From contig NZ_FNVT01000002.1 in NCBI RefSeq assembly GCF_900108335.1, positions 985,620 to 1,049,619 of the forward strand: a stretch of DNA of 64,000 nt, written 5' to 3'. Below the pieces are notes generated by a model. The model was not told where the DNA came from. It was given only the letters and a program-made list of their open reading frames with translations, and did not search any database. Source of the DNA: Nonomuraea solani (GTDB lineage Bacteria > Actinomycetota > Actinomycetes > Streptosporangiales > Streptosporangiaceae). Numbering within the stretch: the first letter of the stretch is position 1; the number at the start of each line of letters is the position of its first letter. The position numbers and the translations under genes are program-made. Shown here in pieces: positions 8,644 through 16,245 of the stretch.

Positions 8644-9184
8644 CCCCTGATGAAGGCGTTGACGACCAGCGGCAGTGAGGCGTCCATCCCGGCGACGTTG
8701 AGCACCCGTTCGTCCTCAGGATCCTTGATGGAATATCCGGCGGCCGTCAACGACACGACCACGACGTCCGCCTGGGGGCTGACCGCCTCGCGGTAGTGGC
8801 CGAGCGCCTGCGCCGGATGCGTGTCACCGGCCCAGGTCTCGTTGTCCGTCAGGACGACGACGCCGTCGGCGTACAGCCCCTCGCTCTGGGCCCACGTGAA
8901 CGGCACCGCCGCCTGCCGGTCGGCTCGACGTGGCCGAACGAGCGCTCGTACGCCTCCTCCAGCGCGTCCTTGACGGCCGGGAGCGGCCGCCACCGCTGTC
9001 CCCTGGCCCGTCCCGAGCCGTACACGCGCAGCGCGAGGAACACCTCCATCGGATGGATCCGCGCGCCGGCGTTCTGCCGGGTGAGCCCGCCCGCGCGTGG
9101 GCCGAGGATGAGGAAGTCCTCCAGCCTGGTCCACAGGTCCTTGGCGAAGACGTCACCGCCCGCCGCGTTGCGCGCCCGGACCAT
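8625..9184 (-). pseudogene. Broken TROVE (Ro60/Rsr) gene
   Basis: TROVE proteins have about 500 residues: a HEAT-repeat ring that binds Y RNA and misfolded RNA, then a von Willebrand A domain. Here only ~186 codons remain, in two frames. The first frame starts at the ATG at 9184 (GGAGAA upstream). It gives DVFAKDLWTRLEDFLILG, then jumps to LTRQNAGARIHPMEVFLAL and AVKDALEEAYERSFGHVEPT, so most of the HEAT ring is missing. Near 8912 the reading shifts to the other frame, which gives AVPFTWAQSEGLYADGVVVL through DASLPLVVNAFIRG, the end of the vWA domain. The DxSxS metal site that should lie between is absent. Two deletions plus a frameshift are inferred. The Y RNA immediately upstream is well preserved. 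Confidence 0.8.
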
Positions 9185-9206
9185 GGAGTTCTCCTTCGCG
9201 GCGGAC

Positions 9207-9339
9207 AAAAGGGGGCGCGGATGTGGGGTCGCCCGCCGGGATCTTGTTGCTCTGCCAACTGAGCTACGCCCGGCCACAGCCGCACGGCGGGACTCGAACC
9301 CGCGACTCACATAACCGACGGACTTCGACCCGCGCCCCC
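9207..9339 (-). ncRNA. yrlA: YrlA-type bacterial Y RNA (tRNA mimic)
   Basis: Read on the minus strand from 9339. A perfect 10-bp closing stem (9330-9339 with 9211-9220) is followed by GUCG/CGAC (9326-9329 with 9228-9231), with a 7-nt bulge on the 3' side. An asymmetric loop comes next, then CCGUCGG/CCGGCGG. Beyond this lie a T arm (GCGGG-TTCGAGT-CCCGC, 9303-9287), an acceptor-like stem of about 8 bp capped by TGTG (9286-9267), and a D arm (TAGCTCAGTTGGCAGAGC, 9266-9249). T arm before D arm, with the acceptor end closed by a loop and a Ro-binding stem in place of the anticodon, is the published YrlA layout. TTTT follows the closing stem at 9210. TACAGT at 9351-9346 may be a -10 box. It lies 22 bp upstream of the TROVE remnant. 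It is not a normal tRNA. Confidence 0.85.
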
Positions 9340-9427
9340 TCGCGAACTGTACTGAAAGGCCGTCCGGGCCACATCCGAATATTGTTGGTGCCGCTCAGGA
9401 CTTCGCATGCCGAAAGGTCGTCAAGTG

Positions 9428-10405
9428 ATGGAACACCGCCTGTTGGGACGTACGGGACGCGAGATCGGCGTCGTCGGTCTGGGCGCCTGGCAGCTCGGCG
9501 CCGACTGGGGCCAGGTGACGGAGGACGAGGCCACCGCCACGCTGCGGGCCGCCGTGGACGAGGGCGTCACGTTCATCGACACCGCCGACGTCTACGGCGA
9601 CGGGCGCAGCGAGCAAATCGTCGGCCGCTTCGCCAAGGACCGCCCCGAGCTGACCGTGGCCACCAAGATGGGCCGCCGCCTGGAGCAGATCCCGTCGAAC
9701 TACGTCATGTCCAACTTCCGCGCCTGGAACGAGCGTTCCCGCCGCAACCTCGGCGTGGACACCCTCGACCTGGTGCAGCTCCACTGCCCGCCGGCGCCCG
9801 TCTATTCGACGGACGCGGTCTACGACGCGCTCGACACCCTGGTGTCCGAGAAGAAGATCGCCGCGTACGGCGTCAGCGTGGAGACCTGCGACGAGGCCCT
9901 CACCGCCATCGCCCGCCCGGGGGTGGCCACCGTCCAGATCATCCTCAACGCCTTCCGGCTCAAGCCCCTGGAGCAGGTCCTTCCGGCCGCCCGCGCCGCC
10001 GGAGTGGGCATCATCGCCCGGGTCCCGCTGGCCAGCGGCCTGCTGTCGGGCAAGTACGACGAGCACACGACGTTCGCCGCCGACGACCACCGGACCTACA
10101 ACCGGCGCGGAGAGGCGTTCGACGTCGGGGAGACCTTCTCGGGCGTCGACTTCGCCACCGGCCTGGAGGCGGTCCGCCGCCTGGCCCCCCTGGTTCCCGC
10201 AAACGTCACCATGGCCCAGTTCGCCCTGCGCTGGATCCTGGACCAGGAGGGCGTCTCGGTGGTGATCCCCGGCGCCCGCAACCCGGCCCAGGCCACGGCC
10301 AACGCCGCCGCCGCGGCCCTGCCGCCCCTGGAGCCCGCCACGCTGGCGGAGATCCAGTCGATCTACGACGACCTGATCCGGCCCCAGATCCACGACCGCT
10401 GGTAG
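9428..10405 (+). CDS. Aldo/keto reductase
   Basis: A 325-residue NADPH-dependent oxidoreductase with a single TIM barrel. The catalytic tetrad is visible: Asp and Tyr in FIDTADVYGDGRSE, Lys in TVATKMGRR and His in LDLVQLHCPP. The cofactor-binding end is SVVIPGARNPAQATANAAAA near the C-terminus. The family reduces aldehydes and ketones in the cytoplasm; the substrate cannot be deduced. The start is taken at MEHRLLGRTGREIGVVGLG, the usual family N-terminus, seven codons inside the longer reading. It is transcribed away from the Y RNA; the two share an ~88-bp upstream region. Confidence 0.88.
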   Translation: MEHRLLGRTGREIGVVGLGAWQLGADWGQVTEDEATATLRAAVDEGVTFIDTADVYGDGRSEQIVGRFAKDRPELTVATKMGRRLEQIPSNYVMSNFRAWNERSRRNLGVDTLDLVQLHCPPAPVYSTDAVYDALDTLVSEKKIAAYGVSVETCDEALTAIARPGVATVQIILNAFRLKPLEQVLPAARAAGVGIIARVPLASGLLSGKYDEHTTFAADDHRTYNRRGEAFDVGETFSGVDFATGLEAVRRLAPLVPANVTMAQFALRWILDQEGVSVVIPGARNPAQATANAAAAALPPLEPATLAEIQSIYDDLIRPQIHDRW

Positions 10406-10437
10406 CCCATTGACGCCGGCCGCCCGCCCATTTACCT

Positions 10438-10454
10438 TTAGGAAACTTTCCTAA
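10438..10454. promoter_or_regulatory. Palindromic operator candidate upstream of a small secreted protein
   Basis: TTAGGAAACTTTCCTAA is a perfect 8-bp inverted repeat around one base, 23 bp before the ATG at 10478. The symmetry and position suggest a dimeric repressor or activator site. The cognate regulator is unknown. Confidence 0.55.
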
Positions 10455-10477
10455 GCATTCTCGCCAAGGAGCCCTCC

Positions 10478-10783
10478 ATGCACGCGAGAACAAGGGCGGC
10501 CGGCGCCGCACTCCTCACCACCGCCATCCTGGTCGCGGGCGCGCCCAGCGCCTACGCCGCACCGGCCGATTGCGGCTACCAGATCAGCACCGGCGAACGC
10601 TGGGCCACGAGCCTGTGCACCAGCGGCACGGGCGAACACCGCATCAGGGTCCTGCAACGGCACTTCCTGCCGGAAATAGGGCTGATCCCGATCGAAGGCC
10701 CGTGGCAGCCGGTCGGCACGGTGTCGTACACGGGCATCAGCCCGCACACCACGGTCAGCGTCTGGGTGGAAACCCGGGGCTGA
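10478..10783 (+). CDS. Small secreted protein, unknown function
   Basis: A 101-residue protein with a typical Sec signal peptide (MHARTRAAGAALLTTAILVA, cleavage after PSAYA) and a ~73-residue mature part. That part holds two cysteines (ADCGYQISTGERW and SLCTSGTG), which could form a disulfide. No family is recognised. AAGGAG precedes the ATG. Upstream is the 17-bp palindrome at 10438; downstream is a strong hairpin, so it is probably a single-gene unit. Confidence 0.7.
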   Translation: MHARTRAAGAALLTTAILVAGAPSAYAAPADCGYQISTGERWATSLCTSGTGEHRIRVLQRHFLPEIGLIPIEGPWQPVGTVSYTGISPHTTVSVWVETRG

Positions 10784-10795
10784 CCGTCCTTGAGC

Positions 10796-10836
10796 CCCGC
10801 CGGGCGGTTGCGGCGGCTTCCGCCCGGCGGGATCTT
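10796..10836 (+). terminator. Intrinsic terminator
   Basis: A 12-bp perfect GC stem (CCCGCCGGGCGG and complement, 10796-10807 / 10820-10831) with a 12-nt loop, followed by ATCTTTA. Confidence 0.7.
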
Positions 10837-10900
10837 TACAGAAGGGGGACGGTCGCTGATGATGAGGGCGTTTTTCGGCCTTCGTTCTCCGAGGAGAAGC

Positions 10901-11248
10901 ATGTTACGTCCACTCTGCGCGGCCGCCACCCTGCTGTCAGCACTCGCCCTCATGGCCACCCCGGCGGCCGCGGCCTCACCCGGCCTGCTCACCCTCTTCT
11001 CCGCCCCCAACTTCACCGGCCCGACGAACAACGTCTCCTACACCAGTTGCGACAACTTCGTCGGCAGGGTCCCCGGCCAGCGCGTCGGCTCCTTCGACAA
11101 CCGCCCGCTGCCCGGCTGCCGGGTGGTCCTGCACGCCCTGACCGGCGACTTCACCCTCTGCGCAGGCCGAGGCGTGGTCCCGCCCGCCTCCCGCCAGGTC
11201 AACCTCTACTCGATCCGCGCGGGCGCCAGCGCCCCGTGCCCCGGATAG
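10901..11248 (+). CDS. Small secreted protein, peptidase-inhibitor-I36 / crystallin-like
   Basis: A 115-residue protein with a signal peptide (MLRPLCAAATLLSALALMAT, cleavage near PAAAA). The mature part contains LLTLFSAPNFTGPTNNV, the sort of beta-hairpin seen in beta-gamma-crystallin and Streptomyces I36 inhibitor domains. Four cysteines (TSCDNF, PGCRVV, TLCAGR, APCPG) probably pair. GAGGAGAAG lies directly before the ATG. The assignment to I36 is a resemblance, not a firm match. Confidence 0.65.
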   Translation: MLRPLCAAATLLSALALMATPAAAASPGLLTLFSAPNFTGPTNNVSYTSCDNFVGRVPGQRVGSFDNRPLPGCRVVLHALTGDFTLCAGRGVVPPASRQVNLYSIRAGASAPCPG

Positions 11249-11327
11249 ACGAGCCCCCGTATTGACCTGCCCTTTATAGACGAGCCCCGCCCACCCCGGC
11301 TGGGATGGACGGGACCTTGGTCTCGCG

Positions 11328-11492
11328 TCAGATGCGCTCGTCCGGGTTGGTAACCAGGTACATGTTCCAACTCCCGCCGCCATCGTGCGCTCCGCCGGCC
11401 GGACAGGTCCCGTTCGTCGGGAACCCGTTGAACCAGAGGGCGAAGCATTTGCGGCAGAAGCGCCAGTTGTTCTGCGTGGTGATGTTGGCCAT
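11328..11492 (-). CDS. Small WxxCxKC protein (54 aa)
   Basis: A short gene with a clear ribosome-binding site (GGAGGA, 4 bp before the ATG at 11492). The product starts MANITTQNNWRFCRKCFALW and continues with FPTNGTCPAGGAHDGGGSWN. The pattern W-x-x-C-x-K-C ... G-x-C-P-A-G-G-x-H-x6-S-x-N is one unit of a repeat I know from secreted actinomycete proteins. Here it stands alone and has no signal peptide. The cysteines could bind zinc or form a disulfide. The role is unknown. Confidence 0.7.
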   Translation of the reverse strand: MANITTQNNWRFCRKCFALWFNGFPTNGTCPAGGAHDGGGSWNMYLVTNPDERI

Positions 11493-11569
11493 GACGTCCT
11501 CCTAGTCGTCGTCCACGCAGCCAGCGTCACCCCGGGCGAGGACAGGGGTCATGAGTAGTCACTACTCAT

Positions 11570-12082
11570 TCACGCCCTGGCCCACGCGTACAGCACGATG
11601 ACCAGCGCCGCGATGGCCGCGAACCAGGCGATGAGCGCGACCTGGCCGAGGACGACATAGCCGGACCCGGCCAGGACGGCGAGCGTCCCCAGGCCGAGCA
11701 CGGCCCAGCGCAGCACGTCGAGCAGGGCGGCACCGGCGAGGTCGCCCTGGGGGCGCAGCCGTTCGACGATGGCGCCGGCGACCATCCACACGGTGACGAA
11801 GGCGGCGACCGACGCGAGCACGCCGAAGACGTACGAGATGCGCCCCTCGTCTTCATCCGAACGCGTGAAGAAGCCCAGGAGCTCGAAGATCGAGACGAAG
11901 ACCATCAGGACGGCGGCGGACCTGGCCCGGTAGGCGGCCTCGCCCATGGACCGCCCCAGCCCGTCCAGCCCCGACACGCACAGACCCCATCCGACCGGGT
12001 CGAGCAGCAGGTCGAAGCCGTTGACGTTGAACGACCCGAAGGCGAACACGAAGCCGGTGGCGATCTTGCCGTAGGCGTTCAC
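11570..12082 (-). CDS. Four-helix membrane protein, unknown function
   Basis: A 170-residue hydrophobic protein. Likely membrane helices lie near residues 55-75 (SAAVLMVFVSIFELLGFF), 85-105 (VFGVLASVAAFVTVWMVAG), 122-140 and 146-168. The GTG start overlaps the stop of the upstream gene (GTGA), so the two are translationally coupled and likely work together. No known motif is seen. Confidence 0.65.
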   Translation of the reverse strand: MNAYGKIATGFVFAFGSFNVNGFDLLLDPVGWGLCVSGLDGLGRSMGEAAYRARSAAVLMVFVSIFELLGFFTRSDEDEGRISYVFGVLASVAAFVTVWMVAGAIVERLRPQGDLAGAALLDVLRWAVLGLGTLAVLAGSGYVVLGQVALIAWFAAIAALVIVLYAWARA

Positions 12083-12720
12083 CGTGATCGCAACGCGTCG
12101 TCGCAGACCTTGTTCGCCAGAGCCCGCTGCCAGGCGACCAGGATGTCCTCGTCCTCCTGCCCCGATCCCTCCAGTCGCTCCGGCCGCTCCGGCCGCTCGG
12201 GCCGCTCGGGCCGCTCGGGCCGCTCGGGCCGCTCGGGCCGCTCGGGCCAGGAGTCCATCGTCACCTCCGACTCCCCTGAGGCCAGCCAGGTCCGGTACGT
12301 GAAGCGAACGGGTCGCGGCTCATGCGGCACCGCCGCGCAGTCGGTGATGACCAGGCGCCTCTCGAACGTCTCGGACTCACCGGCTCCCACGGTGATCTCG
12401 GCCCGTTCGTCCTTGCTCACGGGCAGGAGGCGAACACCCGGGATGTCCATGGAAAGTCCGGCGAGGATGACGGAGACCATCGTCAGGTTCTCCGCCTCGA
12501 TGAAGAGATGGCTGGAGAGCACCCCATCGTCATCCACGAAAGCGTACACGCCGAAACTCCCGACGCCCCAGCGGAGTTGTGGAGCCGTCGCCCCCGTCAC
12601 CCACAGCGTCATCGCGGCGAAGACCAGCGCCACACAACTCCACACCATGGCGCGTATCCGCCGGCGCTGCGCAATTCGACTGGTGATGCCAAATTGCTGC
12701 CATAAGTCATCCGGATCCAT
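12079..12720 (-). CDS. Single-pass membrane protein with Pro-Glu-Arg repeat
   Basis: A 213-residue protein. A cytoplasmic N-terminus (MDPDDLWQQFGITSRIAQRR) leads into one membrane helix (VWSCVALVFAAMTLWVTG, ~residues 28-46), then an extracytoplasmic beta-rich domain, then a low-complexity PERPERPERPER tract (~residues 165-188) encoded by 9-bp tandem repeats. No family is recognised. The start at the ATG at 12720 is chosen because the longer reading runs into the divergent gene. It is the first gene of a coupled pair with the four-helix membrane protein. Confidence 0.6.
   Translation of the reverse strand: MDPDDLWQQFGITSRIAQRRRIRAMVWSCVALVFAAMTLWVTGATAPQLRWGVGSFGVYAFVDDDGVLSSHLFIEAENLTMVSVILAGLSMDIPGVRLLPVSKDERAEITVGAGESETFERRLVITDCAAVPHEPRPVRFTYRTWLASGESEVTMDSWPERPERPERPERPERPERPERPERLEGSGQEDEDILVAWQRALANKVCDDALRSR
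12175..12249. repeat. 9-bp coding tandem repeat
   Basis: About eight copies of a GGCCGCTCG-like unit (minus strand CGAGCGGCC) inside the coding region, giving Pro-Glu-Arg in the protein. Such arrays change copy number easily by slippage in steps of three residues. Confidence 0.85.
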
Positions 12721-12748
12721 GATCCAGCACCATATATGGTGGCACCTC

Positions 12749-14137
12749 GTGACAGTACCCCCGATGATTCTCTGGGCAATTGCGGCGATCACCGTAGTGC
12801 CGGCGGCGGCACCGGTCACGCGGGAACGGCTCAATCGATTCGCCAAATCGAACGGCCTCACCATCACGCCGGACAATGCCCGTCAGGTCATCGACCATGT
12901 CACCGGCCTGCGCCGCTGGCGGTTGGCTGCCCTCCTGGTCGCGGCCCCGCTGGCGGGCTTCACCAATGACCCGTTCTACCTGGTGCTCGGCTGGTGCGTC
13001 GGTTTCGTCCTTCGCGACGTCCGCTTTCCGCTCGCGCCATTCCGTATTTCCGCCGAGGCGCGCGTCTATCGTGGCGCCTGGCTGCTCACTTTGGGTGTCG
13101 CCGCGGTAACGGGAAACATTCTGGTCGCGGATGAAGGCGTCACTCCGGCGTTTCTCGTTCATGCCGCCATCGTGATTGTCGTGGCGGCCGCCGTGCCCTT
13201 CTCCGCCCGAAATCTCGGCGCCGGCGCCTCCTCCGCGATTCGCGATCTGTCGACCCGGAACGTCTACCTGGCGGCAAGCGCGATAGCGCTGTCGGCCGCG
13301 CTCCTCGTTCCCGGCCGCGCGCCGCTTCCCGAAACGCCGGAGTACACGATGCCCCGGATGGGGGGCGAATACGCGGCCGAGTTCCAGACGGCCGACGACA
13401 TCGAGGCTCCCACCTGCCCCTGGATGGACCAGGTGGACGCACCCTGCCGCACGTGGCTGGTCAACGAGAATCCGTTTCCGCAGGCCGCCCCGTACATCGT
13501 CAGAACGGGCGGAGCGCCGCAGCACGCGCCCTTCGTGCTCAGCCCCGACAGAAAAGCCGTCGTGTACCTGCACGCGAAGGACCGCCGCCTGGTCTATCAG
13601 AACGCCGAGGGCACCCACCCCCTCACCGGCCGCCTGCCGGACACCGGCCTGCCCACGGTCACGTTCACCAGGCAGAACAGATATCTCGCCCTGGCCGGGG
13701 ACGACGTACGGATCGTCGACACCAAGGACTGGAGCACGCTGCCGATCCCCGGCGCCCGTAAAGTCCACGACCTCAGCCGCAACGGGATCGTGGCCACGAC
13801 CGACTCCGAGGTCCTCGTACTCGACCACAAGGGCAGGGAACGGATGAGCCTGACCCTGAGAAAGTTCGCGGAGGACGCGCTGGAGGACACCTACCACCTC
13901 CGCCCGGACGGCGGTCTGCTCGTCGTCATCCGGGCCAGGGAGAACCAGGTCGACACCTACCTGCCGGAGTCCGGCAAGCGGGTGGCCAGGCTCACGCCCA
14001 AGCTGGGCGCCGACGACTGGCTCGGGAGCGGCCTGGGCTGGTCGAAACGTGGCCCTTTCCTGATCGAGATCGGCGATGACGAACGCGTTCACCACCTCGA
14101 CCTGCGGACGGGCAGCCTGTGGAGGCGCGACAAGTGA
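12749..14137 (+). CDS. Membrane protein with extracytoplasmic propeller-like domain
   Basis: About 462 residues. The N-terminal ~195 residues hold five or so membrane helices (MILWAIAAITVVPAAAPV; FYLVLGWCVGFVL; LLTLGVAAVTGNILVA; FLVHAAIVIVVAAAV; NVYLAASAIALSAALLV). The rest is soluble and resembles WD/beta-propeller blades (FVLSPDRKAVVYLHAKDRRL; YLALAGDDVRIVDTKDW; GIVATTDSEVLVLDHKGRE). No enzyme motif was found. The start is uncertain: GTG at 12749 is used, but the ATG at 12764 is possible. It diverges from the PER-repeat gene with only 28 bp between starts. Confidence 0.6.
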   Translation: MTVPPMILWAIAAITVVPAAAPVTRERLNRFAKSNGLTITPDNARQVIDHVTGLRRWRLAALLVAAPLAGFTNDPFYLVLGWCVGFVLRDVRFPLAPFRISAEARVYRGAWLLTLGVAAVTGNILVADEGVTPAFLVHAAIVIVVAAAVPFSARNLGAGASSAIRDLSTRNVYLAASAIALSAALLVPGRAPLPETPEYTMPRMGGEYAAEFQTADDIEAPTCPWMDQVDAPCRTWLVNENPFPQAAPYIVRTGGAPQHAPFVLSPDRKAVVYLHAKDRRLVYQNAEGTHPLTGRLPDTGLPTVTFTRQNRYLALAGDDVRIVDTKDWSTLPIPGARKVHDLSRNGIVATTDSEVLVLDHKGRERMSLTLRKFAEDALEDTYHLRPDGGLLVVIRARENQVDTYLPESGKRVARLTPKLGADDWLGSGLGWSKRGPFLIEIGDDERVHHLDLRTGSLWRRDK

Positions 14138-14414
14138 GGAAACGGTCAACAACCCGGCCCTCGCCCTGGGCTTTCTTCCCGATCCCTTCGCATTTCCAGC
14201 GGCGGAAGCACATTGACGGTTATTTAGTGAAATCACGGCAAATGAGTTTTGCTTGCTTCCGGATGACCGCGGCGCGCCGCCGTGCTTAGGGTGGGTCTGA
14301 TTCGGAGCGCCGCAGGGCGTCTCCCGAGGGCGCCGAAGCGACACTCCGCCACGCCCCGGCCGGCGGTTCCGACAAGGCCGGGCGATCTCATCACGGCAAG
14401 TGGAGTGATCTCGC

Positions 14415-14675
14415 ATGTTCAGAAGACTCCTCGTCGCCGCCACTCTGGTGGCTTCCACACTCGTCGGCGCCGGATCCATGAGCACACCGGCGTCCGCCGC
14501 GGCCAACGGCACACCGTGCGTCACCTCGGCCGCCACGGGCACCCTCGTTCAGGACACGGCGGCGAAGTGCAGGTGGCGGCACGGCTGCAAGTACTGCAAG
14601 TGGGGCGGCGAATGGCACCGCGTCTGGTGTCGCTGGGACAACGGCCACGGAGGCGGCGGACACGGAGGTTGGTGA
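14415..14675 (+). CDS. Small secreted Cys/Trp/His-rich protein
   Basis: An 86-residue protein with a signal peptide (MFRRLLVAATLVASTLVGAG, cleavage near ASAAA). The mature part has five cysteines clustered in CRWRHGCKYCKWGGEWHRVW and a Gly/His tail (DNGHGGGGHGGW). Metal binding is possible but unproven. The 277 bp upstream (14138-14414) is AT-richer than its surroundings and holds no gene I can support; it probably carries the promoter. A terminator hairpin follows. Confidence 0.7.
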   Translation: MFRRLLVAATLVASTLVGAGSMSTPASAAANGTPCVTSAATGTLVQDTAAKCRWRHGCKYCKWGGEWHRVWCRWDNGHGGGGHGGW

Positions 14676-14696
14676 CGGCCACTGATCGGCTCGATC

Positions 14697-14736
14697 GGCT
14701 GGAGCCGCCTCACGCAGAGGCGACTCCAGCCTTTCT
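14697..14736 (+). terminator. Intrinsic terminator
   Basis: A 15-bp stem with one mismatch (GGCTGGAGCCGCCTC / GAGGCGACTCCAGCC) and a 5-nt loop, followed by TTTCT. Confidence 0.8.
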
Positions 14737-14842
14737 GCAACCGGTTGCCGCCCTTCTCCTGGCCCGATGTGGCCGCCACGGCTAGATCACTACAACGGGT
14801 CGGCATATGATCCGGGCGTCCCGAGCCGGTAGGGAGCCGCTC

Positions 14843-16240
14843 ATGTTAAGCCGCCGCAACGCCATGCGCGCCATGGCGATGTCCGCCCTCGCCCTCAACC
14901 TTCCCGACTCTCTCAAGGCGACCGACCCGTGGGCGCGGGCCGATCACATCGCGGCGCGCGTACGCGGCCCGCGGTTCCCGCGCCGCCGCTTCGACATCAG
15001 GGACTTCGGCGCGGCCGGGGACGGGGTGACCGACTGCACGGCGGCCATCCGCGCCGCGATCAGGGCCTGCCACCACGCGGGCGGCGGGCATGTGGACGTG
15101 CCGGAGGGCCGGTACCTGACGGGTGCCGTTCATCTGCTGAGCCACGTGGACCTGCACGTCACCGCGGGCGCGACGCTGCTGTTCAGCACCGACCCGAAGG
15201 CCTACCTCCCGCTGGTGCTGACCCGGTTCGAGGGCGTCGAGCTCTACAACTACTCCCCGCTGATCTACGCGTACGGCAGCCGCGACGTCGCGGTGACCGG
15301 CTCCGGCGTACTCGACGGGCAGGCCGACGACGACCACTGGTGGCCGTGGAAGGGCTCGGGCGATCACGGCTGGGAGCCCGGCGAACCCCGCCAGCAGGAG
15401 GCGAGAACCGCCCTGTTCGCCCAGGCCGAGCAGGGGGTGCCGGTCCGCCGGCGGCGGTATGGCGAGGGCGGCTATCTGCGCCCGTCCTTCATCCAGCCCT
15501 ACCGCTGCGAGAACGTGCTGATCGAGGGCGTCACCATCGTCAACTCGCCGATGTGGGAGATCCACCCCACCCTGTCGCGCAACGTCCTCGTCCAGAATGT
15601 CACGGTCAGGACGCACGGCCCCAACAACGACGGCTGCAACCCCGAGTCCAGCCGGATGGTCGTGATCCGCGGCTGCACGTTCGACACCGGCGACGACTGC
15701 ATCGCCATCAAGTCGGGCCGCAACGCCGACGGCCGGCGGGTGAACGTGCCCAGCGAGCACATCCTGGTCGAGAACTGCACGTTCCGCGACGGGCACGGCG
15801 GCATGACGGTCGGCAGCGAGATGTCCGGCGGCGTGCGCGAGGTCTTCATCAGGGACTGCGCGATGTCCAGCCCCAACCTCGACATCGCCCTGCGCTTCAA
15901 GACGAACTCGGTGCGCGGCGGCTTCGTGGAGGGCTTCTACGCCAGGGACCTCGAAATCGGCCAGGTCGGCGGGTCGGTCATCGACATCAACTTCTATTAC
16001 GAGGAAGGGCCCGGGCACGGCTTCAACCCCGTGGTGGGCGGCATCGACGTGCGGGACGTGACCGTACAGACCGCCAAGAGGGCGCTCAACCTGCGCGGGT
16101 ACGCCGACGCGCCGATCCGCGGCGTCACCCTGACCGACGTGAACTTCGGCACGACCGCGACGCCCGTCGTGGTCGAGCACGTCGAGGATCTGGTGCTCAA
16201 GAACGTCCTGGCCAACGGCGAACCCCTCGTGATCCCCTAA
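14843..16240 (+). CDS. Exported polygalacturonase-like glycoside hydrolase, family GH28
   Basis: A 465-residue protein with a twin-arginine-type N-terminus (MLSRRNAMRAMAMSALALNL) and a right-handed beta-helix. GH28 catalytic motifs are all present in order: NNDGCNPE (the family's NTD), GDDCIAIKSG (the DD pair), DGHGGMTVGSE (GHG) and ALRFKTN (RIK variant). It also has the usual GH28 N-terminal block FDIRDFGAAGDGVTDCTAAI. Expected role: hydrolysis of galacturonan or related pectic glycosides outside the cell. Substrate and exo/endo mode cannot be told. GGGAG precedes the ATG at 14843. The following small gene begins 5 bp after the stop. Confidence 0.9.
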   Translation: MLSRRNAMRAMAMSALALNLPDSLKATDPWARADHIAARVRGPRFPRRRFDIRDFGAAGDGVTDCTAAIRAAIRACHHAGGGHVDVPEGRYLTGAVHLLSHVDLHVTAGATLLFSTDPKAYLPLVLTRFEGVELYNYSPLIYAYGSRDVAVTGSGVLDGQADDDHWWPWKGSGDHGWEPGEPRQQEARTALFAQAEQGVPVRRRRYGEGGYLRPSFIQPYRCENVLIEGVTIVNSPMWEIHPTLSRNVLVQNVTVRTHGPNNDGCNPESSRMVVIRGCTFDTGDDCIAIKSGRNADGRRVNVPSEHILVENCTFRDGHGGMTVGSEMSGGVREVFIRDCAMSSPNLDIALRFKTNSVRGGFVEGFYARDLEIGQVGGSVIDINFYYEEGPGHGFNPVVGGIDVRDVTVQTAKRALNLRGYADAPIRGVTLTDVNFGTTATPVVVEHVEDLVLKNVLANGEPLVIP

Positions 16241-16245
16241 CGGAC

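Noticed and set aside
9241..9303. Ordinary tRNA on the minus strand suggested by TTCGAGT and GCTCAGTTGGCAGAGC
   Set aside because: The T arm comes before the D arm, the acceptor ends are joined by a TGTG loop and there is no anticodon arm between them, so it is not a standard tRNA.
12110..12748. N-terminal extension of the 12749 gene to 12110
   Set aside because: It overlaps the PER-repeat gene on the other strand and translates the 9-bp repeat into low-complexity Arg/Ser/Gly; the membrane protein begins at about 12749.
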